Positions 12,162-22,499 of a stretch of 64,000 bases of DNA are shown here, piece by piece. Both the position numbers and the translations under genes were made by a program. The first letter of the stretch is position 1; every line of letters starts with the position of its first letter. Source of the stretch: Tillandsia leiboldiana (taxonomy: Eukaryota > Streptophyta > Magnoliopsida > Poales > Bromeliaceae); assembly GCA_029204045.2 (NCBI GenBank), contig CM055063.1, positions 28,961,721-29,025,720 of the forward strand, given 5' to 3'. Under the pieces are notes generated by a model. The model saw only the letters and a list, made by a program, of their open reading frames with translations. It searched no databases and was not told the origin of the DNA.

Positions 12162-13852
12162 CGATCCGAGCTTCTTTCTTTTCCCTTTTTCTGGCATTTC
12201 CGAGCCTCCTCTCGCCATGGCACCTTCAGCAAAGATGATCCCCGAGCTATGCTGTATCCATCTGCAAAGTTTTGAGATTTTTGGTGGCACGCTTATCGAG
12301 GTTTCCATTTTTACGGCGCGGCGCGACGCTCGTCCATTTGGGTTCCCCTTCGTCGCGTTTCGGTGCGCGAGATCCTCCGGCCTACTCCGACCACCTTTTC
12401 GAGTGATTTCTTCGCCGCTGGATGCGCGACGGACAGATCTACGATCTAGGTATTTTAAGCTTTCCCTCATTCCATAGTTTTCGAGGTGTTTGTTCGAGCT
12501 TACTGTGACCCCATTTCTGTGATGGAGATTTGGATAACGGCGTGGTTTTTCGGCGATATCTCCGCAACCGGGCATCATATGGCGACGTGCTTATACACTT
12601 TTTTCATCTACTCGACGTGAGGATTGTCACAGTATTTTTAGTGGATTTTTCTGAAGCTTGCCCGAAGGTATATTTTTCGCCCTTTATCTGTGCAAGGAAA
12701 TACAGTTGTGTGGTTGTGTGTTTGTGAGCGCCCTGTATTGTGGAATTTGTAACTCGGCCTACGGGGCTCGGAATTTGACGTGCAGTTACTCGTTTCGAAG
12801 GTATCGACGCGAGGAACGCGACAGTAATTTTATTGGATTTTTCAGAATCCGTTCTGCAGGTGAAAACTGCACATCTTCGGGGCTGTTTTCTGATGTTGTA
12901 TACTTGGAATATTTTTGAAATAAAAGTGTAATGTTGGACCTTATTGTTGTACCCAGGGGTGTTTACAAGTGTTGCTGGACCCGATGGATCTGTAGACTTT
13001 GATTTCGGGGTACTTTTAACTGTTGGAGCCGAGGCCTTCGCGACATGTACCGAGGATGCAGTTTCGGCAGAATTTGGACCGTGGGTGTCTGCGCTCTTCA
13101 CCGAATTCAGGTTTACCTTGGTTTAAGCGCTTCAGGTGGGTAAGCTTAATATCAGTAACTGTATAAGGCAATGATAAGATCTTCATGGATGACTATGTTA
13201 TGGCGAACATATGTGTACTTGTGGGAATGCCACCCCTCCATGACTGATATCATGCATGTTTAATGTACAACCCATATTTAGCATCGAGAGGAAAAGCTTG
13301 AATAATGGCCTAGATCATACAGATTGATATGCTTTAGTAATGATCTTTTAGCATGCCAGGTTACACATAGTCTTTTATGATATGATTACTCGATGGAGTA
13401 GGGAGCTATATCTATGTGCGGGTATTATCATGATCATTCTGTTGATGGACCCTGGATTGTGGACAGGTTTAGTTCTTTAGGGATTCCGGCATGTTCTTTA
13501 TTCCTAGAGGATCTATTATTATGCTTTACCTCCTTTCATTTCCTTGAGGACAAAAGCATGCTTGTATGGACATGTGGTTAGGCCATCTTTTATTGCTACA
13601 CTACTTATTGGAACTTGACTTAGAAGAAACCATGCTTTTCCTTTCTCCTTCTTTGTTAGTCAGGTGGTCAGTGTTGCTCGGGTTCGAGCAGGGATCTGGG
13701 TAGTGTAGTCGGGACTTGGTGTCTGGGACAGGTTGGATTAGTGTGGGGCTTTGCGGCAACCGCGGATATTGGGCGGTGGACCGGATATTTATTTATGCAC
13801 CAGATTGGGTATTTGGTTTCCTTAGTGGTTGAGCTTTCCCACTTCGATCGGA

Positions 13853-14100
13853 GTGTGCGACCGTGCCGGTCAGGAGCCGGTCTATCATTAATCTGTGTGC
13901 GACCGTGCCGGTCAGGAGCCGGTCTATCACTTATGTGGGTGCGACCGTGCCGGTCATGAGCCGGTCCGTCACTTATTCGGGTGCGACCGTGCCGGTCAGG
14001 AGCCGGTCTATCACTTAATTTGGGTGCGACCGTACCGGCGAGTAGTCGGTCTGTCACCTATTTTGGGATGCGACCATACCGGTCAGTAGTCGGTCAGTAT
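13853..14100 (+). repeat. Tandem ~42-bp repeat with CCGGTC inverted motifs (E2 5' LTR)
   Basis: Six head-to-tail units, each built on GCGACCGTGCCGGTCAGGAG followed by CCGGTCTATCACTTA. Each unit contains GACCG-TGC-CGGTC, a short inverted repeat. The last two units have diverged. The 3' LTR copy is at 35283-35530. E1, E4 and the solo LTR have unrelated tandem repeats at the same place. Confidence 0.85.
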
Positions 14101-14310
14101 TCCCGCAGATGAGTTCGACAGCAGGCAGGCAGTACCAGTATTTCTGGCGTCACTAGATTGGGTCTATTACAGACGTTTACTTTACTGTTACACTCGTGTC
14201 AGGGGGACCGAATGGAGTCTAGTAGCCGTGTTTAGACCAGTGCTAGTGTTGTTGGGAACCGTTTGGGGATACGGCGGTCCCAAGGTCCTTCTGAGTTGTT
14301 GACCGTTGTA

Positions 14311-14442
14311 TAGGCAGGCATAGGCGGCATAGGCAAGCAGGCAGGCATAGCAGGCATAGGCAGGAAGGCAGGCAGGCATAGCAGGCATAGGCAGGAAGGC
14401 AGGCATGGCAGGCATAGGCAGGCATAGCAAGCATAGAGGCAT
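14311..14442 (+). repeat. GCAGGCATAG short tandem array (E2 5' LTR)
   Basis: Irregular repeats of GGCAGGCATA with GGAAGGCA variants, about 132 bp. The 3' LTR copy is at 35741-35871. Read on the minus strand it opens low-complexity Met-Pro-Ala / Tyr-Ala-Cys ORFs that are not genes. Confidence 0.85.
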
Positions 14443-15097
14443 GATAGCTGTTGAGAGTCTCCAGCTTCCTTATTTCAGTCTTTACGGCTTTGGTTAGTTT
14501 TTGTCTCTTGAGGACTTAGTGGGCAGACCGTCGGGTCTGGCAGTGTTACCCACTGAGAACTCCCTTTTTGGTGTAGTTCTCACACCCTTTGGGGTTTTTC
14601 CCCCTCCTTTTTCCTTCCTCTCCTTTGTTTTGCAGAGTCATAGTGGATGTTGCTGATTCTGCGGTTGTTGATCGAGCCTAGAGAGTCACGAGCTAGATTC
14701 CTTCCCGTCGTTGGAGAGTAGCGGTACCCCCTTCAGAGGAGATCCTCAGTAGCTTAGTTATTTTATTTTTCTCTTTTGAGTGACAGATGTAGTGAGGATA
14801 TATTATGTACCGAGAGACTGTACACTGATGTATATTGGAGATATCTCCCGTTTGAGTTCTGAGTTTTGTATATGAGGATATTGTACGATTATTATTTTGG
14901 GAGGTGGACGTTGTTGTATTATTTCCAGTTGTACAGTGGTTGATTTTAATTATACAGCAGTTTTTCATTTATAGCTCTGATATCTGTTAGCTGTAGTACT
15001 TTTCTTGCAGGTAGGACGCTTCGCCTATGCGGGCTTTGGCATAGGTGGCGGATCTGTTGGCGAGCCCGGGTCGCAGTTTCGACCCCGGGGCGTGACA

Positions 15098-15228
15098 GAT
15101 TAGAGTGGTATCAGAGCCTAGGTTGTAGGTCATGGTGGACTTAGAAACCCTAGGCTTATGGTTTGACCCTTGGTTGACTTCGTGAGAGTTGTGATTTTTA
15201 GCGAGAGTCCTGATTGAGTTTTATATAC
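15098..15228 (+). other. E2 leader with primer-binding site (left piece, before E3)
   Basis: TGGTATCAGAGCC at 15106-15118, 8 bases after the LTR, is the initiator tRNA-Met primer site. The following leader continues after E3 at 25551, as shown by the uninterrupted version in E4 (60515-60660). Confidence 0.88.
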
Positions 15229-15603
15229 TGTAGTGATCCGGCCTTTCGGGGTAGTTTTGACTTACATGTAGTCATTTAAGCCTTTAAGTGAAATAAAATT
15301 ATTCAATTATTAAAAGTTGGCCATTGTGAGGTGCTAGCATTTTTCTGCGATAGAGCGCGGAAAAAGAAAGCCGACGGTGCGATCGGATCTGAAATCCGAT
15401 ATCGGGATCCCCCGGAACGGGATTCAAAGTGATACGGTGATTAGTCGTGCATCGGAATCCGTGCAAAATATCTTGCACCTGTTAGAGATAAGGTGGGTTA
15501 TCTCGTAGGGGATAATTAATTAGTTAATTAATTATCCCAGACGGAAAATAATAATTCTCTTACGTACGAATTAAAGAGAAATTAATTAAAGATAAAGTAC
15601 GAC

Positions 15604-15610
15604 TATATAA
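15604..15610 (+). promoter_or_regulatory. TATA box of E3 5' LTR
   Basis: TATATAA about 375 bp into the LTR, before a purine-rich leader; the 3' LTR copy is at 22875-22881. It is the best promoter candidate in this LTR. Confidence 0.55.
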
Positions 15611-17481
15611 GGGATCCCGATTATCGGAAAGAAAAGAAAAGAAAAATAAAAAAAAACCTAATCGGTGAGAAGAGAAAAAGAAAAGAAAAGACGGAACCCT
15701 AACCAGAGGAGAAAAGAGGAAAAGAAGGAGGAAGCGGAGGAACCCGATCGCCCTGATTCACGTGCCGGAGATCGGAGAACGAGACGCCATCGTCTACGGG
15801 GAGCGGATCCGGGTCTCCAACGCCGAAAGGAAACAAGATCGGTTCTTTAATTCCGATAAATTAAGGTTAGTGAACATCGTTGCGGTTGTTAAATTAATCG
15901 GGGGTTTATCGTGTCCTTGTAAGGTGATTTTAATCGGAACATCGATCGCGGATTTTCGTCGGGTTTTGATCCATGTTTTATTCTCGTTCTTGACCGGGTA
16001 TGATCGAGGATTTTTATCGGATTTTAATTGGTGGTTTTTAATCGGTTTCTTGTTATCGGACCTCCGATTGACGTTTTGGTTGTTCGTCGATCGTTGGTTT
16101 AGTCATTAGAATTATCGTGTATTTATTCGAGAATTTTTGGGGATGTTTCGTTGGAACATAGTGGGTTAACGGGAGGCCGCCGCCGCCATTGTTAAAGGGG
16201 AGGCCGCCGCCGTCGTTACCATGGTCGCGGGGTCTTCGCCGGAGTCGCACGGGAGCGAAAACGGAGAAGAAATCGCGAAACGGGAGCGAAAACGGCGAAG
16301 AAAACCGCGAAATTAGGGTTTACTGTGCTTGTCCGTACAGGACGGTCCACGGGTCCAGGCGTGCACCCGGTGCATGCCCGCAGCGTCGGAAGCACCAGAC
16401 CCGGTGCACGGTTTCGTGCACCGGCCCGGCCCAAGGCGCGCGGTGCACGCGTCATGCGTGCACCCGGTGCACGCGCTTGGGGCCGAAGGGCAAGGACCCG
16501 GTGCACGCTCGGGTCGTGCACCGGCCCGGCCCGAGATGCGCGGTGCACGCCTCCTGCGTGCACCCGGCGCATCCCGCCGCCGCCTGACGCCGTGAACCCG
16601 GTGCACGGTTGCCCCCGTGCACCAACCGACAGCCCGAAGTTCATTTGCTCCGTTTTTGCCCGTTTTTCCACCGTTTTGAGCGCCGTTTTCGCCGTTGGGA
16701 TCGTTATTTCCGTGGCTTTCTTGGCATGGCCACTTGGGACCTTCTTGGTCATTATTTTATTATGTTGGGTGCCGATTTCGCCGACACTCCGCGCCTCGAC
16801 AAAATCGTCGGGGGCGCGCCGTCGGGTCCCTTTTTCTCATCGTCTTCGTCGTCGGGGCTTCTCGGCTGGACCGTTGACGTCCCGAGTGGGCTACCGGCTG
16901 AGGATTGAGTTTGTTGGATTTTCGGCTTTCGTCAACCCGGACGGTGTTGGACTTTTCCGTCGAAAAGAGTAAATTGGGTCTTGTGTTTTCGGATGTTAGT
17001 ACACGCTTTTGACTATAGTTATCCGTGCGGACTTTCTTTAGGTCCAGACGCGCAGCGGGGGTTGCGCGAAGGATTCGGGTGTTCCGATCTCTCTTCAAAT
17101 AGGTGGGTACGGTTGCGATAAGTGCAACAAGTGCAGTAAGTGCATCTATCGTCATTAAAGTGCTCTTAATTTATCTAACAAAGTAGATGGACAGTTTAAC
17201 CTTTCGCATAATTGTGTTTTTATCTAACAATTGAAGGTGCTCATGACACGCCGATCTCGGCAAATCCGTTTTCGGATGCTGCACGTACACAGGCGGATTG
17301 GCCTCCGCATGGGTGTACTTTTCCGGAAGAGTGGTCTCTTATGACCCGTGTTCCTCACAAAAGTGTGGGTGCCGTGAGGACCTCTTCGCGCCCGCTGAAA
17401 ATAGCACACCAGCACCGCGAAGAGGTTAAAAGCATCAAAGAGGTGTTTGCGCACGAGGGGAGACTTTAGTCTCTCCGACAA

Positions 17482-17600
17482 ATAATCTGGGGTTGGTGCC
17501 CAATTAAATTGATAAATCTGGGGTTGGTGCCCAGTTAAATTGATAAATCTGGGGTTGGTGCCCAGTTAAATTGATAAATCTGGGGTTGGGGCCCAGCTTA
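17482..17600 (+). repeat. 31-bp tandem repeat in E3 LTR
   Basis: Nearly four units of AAATCTGGGGTTGGTGCCCA plus GTTAAATTGAT. The same array with one extra change is in the 3' LTR at 24752-24870. Units are contiguous with no spacers. Confidence 0.9.
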
Positions 17601-18285
17601 ATATGTGCAGGGTTTTAGCGAAATGGTTCCGGTGTTTTCGGTTTGCTCCTTATTCCTTATTGTTATTAGACATCTACTTTGTTTGTCACTGACATTACCC
17701 ACTACGTGACAGGTGTTACGAGGTGCGTTAGCCGGGAGGGCGGTGAGACTGCGTCGCGAGGGCCGTAGTCAGAACACTTGGTTTTTATTATCTCATTTCT
17801 CTTACGCTTAACTTAGTTAATTTGCTTGTGGGTCGTAATATTCGTGGACATGTATTACTTAGCGCTGTGGATGAGGTGTACTTTTATATTTCGGTTCTTT
17901 TGGTGATGTTTTCTTATGCGGCACGTTTTCATGGTAAACCAAATGACTTCGAAAAGGTTTTCTCAAAGAGAAGTGTCGTGTGGGCACGGGTTTTGCAACC
18001 GCTGGCTTTATCCTTTCTAAACACTGTTGCCGCTTTAATATTCCGCTTGATGATGTATGTCTATTGTATGGTTGATGGTTGGTGTTTGATGTATGTTGTT
18101 GTAAATGAGACGCCGTGCATATACAAAGGAGACTCTGTCCGTGGGCAGGGAGAATTTGTGTATGTGGCGGTCTGGGACGCACCGGGGATGAGGTTTAAAT
18201 TACCTTGTTAAGAAGAAAAAAAAAAGATACACACGATTTTCCGCTTTGATAGACTGAAAAACCCCCGGAGGCGTGACAGATTAAA

Positions 18286-18296
18286 TGGTATCAGAG
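18286..18296 (+). promoter_or_regulatory. E3 primer-binding site
   Basis: TGGTATCAGAG, 7 bases after the 5' LTR, complementary to the initiator tRNA-Met 3' end. It ends AGAAAA rather than AGC, so the match is slightly shorter than in E2. Confidence 0.85.
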
Positions 18297-18500
18297 AAAA
18301 ACAACCAGAACCATAGTAGACGTGATCCACATCCACAGTGTAGGGTACCACAAGCAAATTAAACATGAGATAACCAAGGTATAGGTGCGTAGTACGTGAG
18401 AGTACGGAAAAGAGGGGAACGTAATGTAGGTGTAATCGTAAGACAGGGTGATAGGGTTATAACCTTAGGGTTAACATGGTTTCTTTGTCTATAGCGGACG

Positions 18501-19310
18501 ATGGCCCGGACTAGATCGTCCACCGAGAATGCGGACGCGGACAGAGTGACCCCGGCCACCGCAGAAAACCTGCTTCTCCAACGACAACTACGGGAAATGG
18601 CCGGGCAATTAGCGACGCTGACGGAGCAGGTTCGTCACCTGACGCAGCAACAGGCAACCACGCCAGCCGAGCGCGATCCGACCCCTCCGCCCGAAGCCAC
18701 CGCACCCACTACGGGACCGCAAGGGACGGGTGGCACGATGACGGAACAGCCCCCATCCCCAAGGGATGTACCTACTCCGACGACCACGGGGCCCGTGATG
18801 GGAGGGACAGCAGGGGAGGCAGGAACGACCCCTACTCTCGGGGGGTCCGCCGCTGTAGGAGGGATCACGGAGCAACGAACGACGCGAGAAAGGGTCAGGA
18901 CGAATTTGACTAGGTTCAAGAAGCATGACCCTCCCACTTTTGAGGGAGAGACGACCGATCCATGGGTCGTCGAGAAATGGGTAGATACCATAGAAAAACT
19001 CTTCGAGGACCTTCTGATGGAGGAACACGAGCGGGTTCCACTAGCCGTCCACTTTCTCGAAGGGAATGCACGCATCTGGTGGAAGACGGTACGCCCGGAC
19101 CCATCTACAAACGACCCGCTACCGACATGGTCAGCCTTTAGAGAGGAACTTTTTGGCACTTTCTTCTCCGATAGCGTCAAGCGGCAATTGGAAGACGACC
19201 TGAAGAACATTAGACAAGGGAACCGCTCGGTCATGGAATATCAAAGGGAGTTTGTAAGATTTGTGGTTTCTCTTTTTTCTCTTAGATTAGGAGCACCGGT
19301 CACACCTTAA
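18501..19310 (+). pseudogene. gag: E3 gag, C-terminally truncated
   Basis: The ATG at 18501 opens 269 codons. A Leu/Gln-rich coiled coil (residues about 25-55) and a Pro/Thr-rich linker precede a retrotransposon gag core (about 145-255) with HDPPTFEG, WVDTIEKLF, ARIWWKTV, WSAFREELF and NRSVMEYQREF. Homology stops near 19266; the last 14 residues come from unrelated sequence and end at a stop. The usual zinc knuckle is absent. Gag packages element RNA in cytoplasmic particles; this version would lack the nucleocapsid knuckle. Confidence 0.85.
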
Positions 19311-19552
19311 CCTGCTACCCCTGTTAGACTCTCTCTCTCGCTCCCTCTCTCTAGAATCCTTAAGTACTAGACGAAGCCTCCCCCGGCCGATGTGCGCGGG
19401 CGAGCTTCGAAGCATAGGAGAACCTTGTGTACTCGGGGCCCGTTAAGGGCCATGCAAGGAATAAATAGGCTCCACCCTATGCCTTGCAGCCGAGAACCCA
19501 ATGGGCCGATAGGTAGTTCAGGGCCGCTCCCCAGATAAGGATCAGCGGTCCC
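19267..19552 (+). other. Unrecognised segment replacing gag C-terminus and protease in E3
   Basis: About 285 bp between the gag core and the start of RT. It begins with a pyrimidine-rich run and TTAG, contains CTCTCTCTC and an in-frame stop, and shows no CCHC knuckle and no D-S/T-G protease motif. It may be scrambled remnant or filler at a deletion. I cannot assign it. Confidence 0.6.
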
Positions 19553-22464
19553 GTAGTAAAGGAATTTCCGGATGTATTTCCGGCAGAGCTCCCCGGAGCG
19601 CCGCCGGAACGAGAGGTCGACTTTCCCATTGAACTACTTCCCGGCACCAAACCCATCACCAAGGCACCGTACAGGATGGCCTTCGCGGAGTTGAAGGAAC
19701 TCAAGGCACAGTTGGAGGACCTTTTGGATAAGGGCTTCATCAGACCTAGCGCGTCACCCTGGGGCGCGCTCGTCCTGTTTGTGAGGAAGAAGGACGGAAG
19801 TCTCCGGTTGTGCATCGACTGTCGGGAGATAAATAAGGTCACCGTTAAGAACAAGTACCCCCTGCCAAGGATCGACGACCTCTTCGACCAACTACAGGGG
19901 GCGACGGTGTTTTCAAAGATTGACCTGCAGTCGGGCTATCATCTGGTCCAGGTCAAGGGGGGAGGACATCCCCAAAACGGCTTTTCGGACTCGCTACGGT
20001 CATTACGAATTTACAGTAATGCCGTTCGGGCTCACGAATGCCCCGGCGGTGTTCATGGACATGATGAACAGGGTATTCAAACCCTTCCTGGATTTATTCG
20101 TGGTTGTCTTCATCGACGATATCCTCATCTATTCCCGTACAGACGAGGAACATGAAGAACATCTGCGCACAGTCCTCCAGACCCTACGGGAACAGAAACT
20201 CTACGCCAAACTCAAAAAGTGTGAGTTTTGGCTCCGAGAGGTTGGCTTCTTAGGGCACGTAATCTCAGCGGCTAGAGTCGCAGTCGATCCGAAGAAGATA
20301 GATTCGGTGACAGACTGGTCCCAACCGACGACGGTGACGGAGATTCGAAGCTTTCTGGGATTAGCCGGGTACTACCGGCGCTTCGTGGAGGGTTTCTCCA
20401 AGATAGCCACCCCCCTTAAACCGCTTGACTAAAAAGGGGGAAAAGTTCATCTGGACCGACAAATGTCAGAAGAGCTTCGAGGAGCTCAAGGATAGATTGA
20501 CGCGAGCTCCGATTCTCGCCCTGCCAGAACCAGGGGAGGATTATGAAGTGTATTGCGATGCGTCGCGAAACGGACTGGGTGGAGTACTCATGCAACGGGG
20601 AAAGGTTATAGCCTATGCGTCAAGGCAGCTCAAGGAATACGAGCGAAACTACCCCGTGCACGATTTGGAACTCGCAGCGGTTGTGTTCGTCCTCAAGCTT
20701 TGGAGACACTACCTGTATGGGACACACTCCAATGTGTACTCAGATCATAAAAGTCTTAAGTACCTTTTCACCCAAAAGGAGTTAAATTTGCGACAAAGAC
20801 GGTGGCTCGAGCTACTGAAGGATTATGATTTAACGATCCACTACCACCCGGGAAAGGCAAACGTGGTGGCCGACGCCCTGAGCCATAAGGGGCAGGCCGA
20901 GAAGGCAGGGGTGAGTGCCATCACCCAGCAAGATAGTCTGATTGCGGAGTTTTCGCGATTAAGACTAGAAGTAGTACCAGCGGGTACAGTCGAACAACTT
21001 CTGACACTGGTGGTCAGACCTACCTTGCTGGACAGAATTCTCGAAGGGCAATCGACTGATGACCAACTCCAGCTGGTGCGAAATAGAGTGACTGCCGACC
21101 AAGGAGGTGATTTCACAGTAAACTCCGACGGCACGATATGATTTCGGGGACGAATCTGTGTGCCGGATCTACCGGAACTCAAAGAGGAAATCCTGCGGGA
21201 GGCGCATACCGCTCCATATACAGCGCATCCCGGGGGAACGAAGATGTACAAGGACGTCAAACAGACCTTCTGGTGGCCCAAAATGAAGGGAGACGTGACT
21301 CGGTTTGTGGCACACTGCCTGGTGTGCCAACGAGTGAAGGCCGAACACCAGCGTCCAGCAGGAAAATTGCAACCCTTACCGGTGCCCGTGTGGAAGTGGG
21401 ACATGATTACCATGGATTTTGTGACCGGGTTCCCGAGATCGTCATAGGGACACGATGCAATATGGGTAATTGTGGACCGTCTGACGAAATCGGCCCACTT
21501 TCTGCCCATACACACGACGTGGACGCGGGAACGACTGGCACAAACCTACATCAACGAGATAGTAAGGTTGCATGGGGTGCCGACATCCATCACGTCGGAC
21601 AGGGACACGCGATTTGTGTCAAACTTTTGGCAGAGCCTGCAGCGAGCAATGGGAACCAAGTTGCACTTCAGTACGGCTTTTCACCCGCAGACCGACGGAC
21701 AATCAGAGCGGGTGATACAAATTGTGGAGGACATACTTCGGGCATGCGTTTTAGACCTGGGCGAAGGATGGGCACGGTGCTTGCCCCTAGTGGAATTTGC
21801 CTACAATAACAGTTACCAGGCCAGCATTCAGATGGCGCCATACGAGGCCCTGTACGGGCGCCGCTGTCGGTCTCCAATGTGCTGGGACGACTTGGGTGAG
21901 CGTAAGTTTCTGGGCCCAGATTTGGTGGAGGAGACCGAAGCAAAGGTGCGATTGATTAGGCAAAGGCTACTGACCGCCCAGAGCAGACAGAAAAGCTACG
22001 CGGACAACAGACGCCGAGACTTAGAGTTCGTGGTGGGTGAGCACGCGTTACTCCGAGTTTCGCCCTCCAAGAGGAACCGACGCTTCGGCATAAAGGGAAA
22101 GTTAAGCCCGAGGTACGTAGGACCGTTCGAGATCCTAGAACGCGTAGGACCGGTGGCGTACCGATTAGCCCTGCCGCCGAATCTCGAACGAGTCCATAAC
22201 GTGTTCCATGTCTCAATGCTCCGGAAATACCTAGCTGATCCCTCTCATGCCTTGGATGCCTCCACCATCGAGTTGCGAGAGGATTTAAGCGTCGAGGAGA
22301 CGCCGGTGCGGATTTTGGCAAGAGAGGACAAGAAGTTGCGCAATCGAACTATCCCCTATGTGAAGGTCCAGTGGAGCAACCACGAAGAGCGCGAGGCGAC
22401 GTGGGAACTGGAATCGAAAATGAGAGAATGTTTTCCCGAATTGATTAGTGGGGTTTGTACTTAA
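19553..22464 (+). pseudogene. pol: E3 pol: RT, RNase H, integrase with chromodomain-like tail
   Basis: RT starts at KEFPDVFPAELPGAPPERE (19559) and holds FIDDILIYS (about 20110). RNase H shows YCDASRNGLGG, VYSDHKSLKYL and VADALSHK. Integrase has the HHCC zinc finger (HTAPYTAHPGG to CLVCQ), DDE residues (MDFVTGFP, SDRDTRF, DGQSERV), a GPF segment (LSPRYVGPFEILERVGP) and a group-II-type chromodomain-like end (WSNHEEREATWELESKM). Breaks: one base too many in a G run at 19957-19962, a second frameshift near 20410-20430, TGA at 21139 and TAG at 21445, both explicable as C-to-T changes. The protease is missing, so this copy cannot make a working Pol. Confidence 0.92.
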
Positions 22465-22499
22465 GTTTCGGGACGAAACTTTTTATAAAGTGTGAGTGG

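Larger units (their letters stand above)
11191..15097 (+). repeat. E2 5' LTR
   Basis: 3907 bp from TGTGAGGACC to GGCGTGACA. A GC-rich upstream part (about 11560-12050) holds several CACGTG-type boxes. A strong TATAAAAG lies at 12154. Downstream come a PolII-leader-like region, a block conserved in other gypsy LTRs (about 13560-13720), the CAACCGC hairpin with one mismatch (13757-13779), a 42-bp tandem repeat and a GCAGGCATAG array. Large ORFs here (for example 11678-12238) are shadows in non-coding DNA. Confidence 0.92.
15229..18278 (+). repeat. E3 5' LTR
   Basis: 3050 bp from TGTAGTGATCC to GGCGTGACA. Landmarks: TATATAA at 15604, a purine-rich leader (15632-15730), a GC-rich stretch at 16350-16625 dense in GTGCAC, and a 31-bp tandem repeat at 17482-17600. 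The many ORFs (for example 16325-16972 and 17822-18211) recur in the 3' LTR only because the LTRs are duplicates; I see no protein family in them. Confidence 0.95.

Noticed and set aside
17482..17600. CRISPR-like regular repeats (31-bp; also 42-bp at 13853 and 44-bp at 59101)
   Set aside because: Units are contiguous without unique spacers, lie inside LTRs, and the DNA is plant.
17822..18211. 129-codon ORF in the E3 LTR, also at 25095-25478, as a possible captured gene
   Set aside because: Both copies are LTR duplicates of each other; no family resemblance, and an equally long frame is open on the opposite strand.
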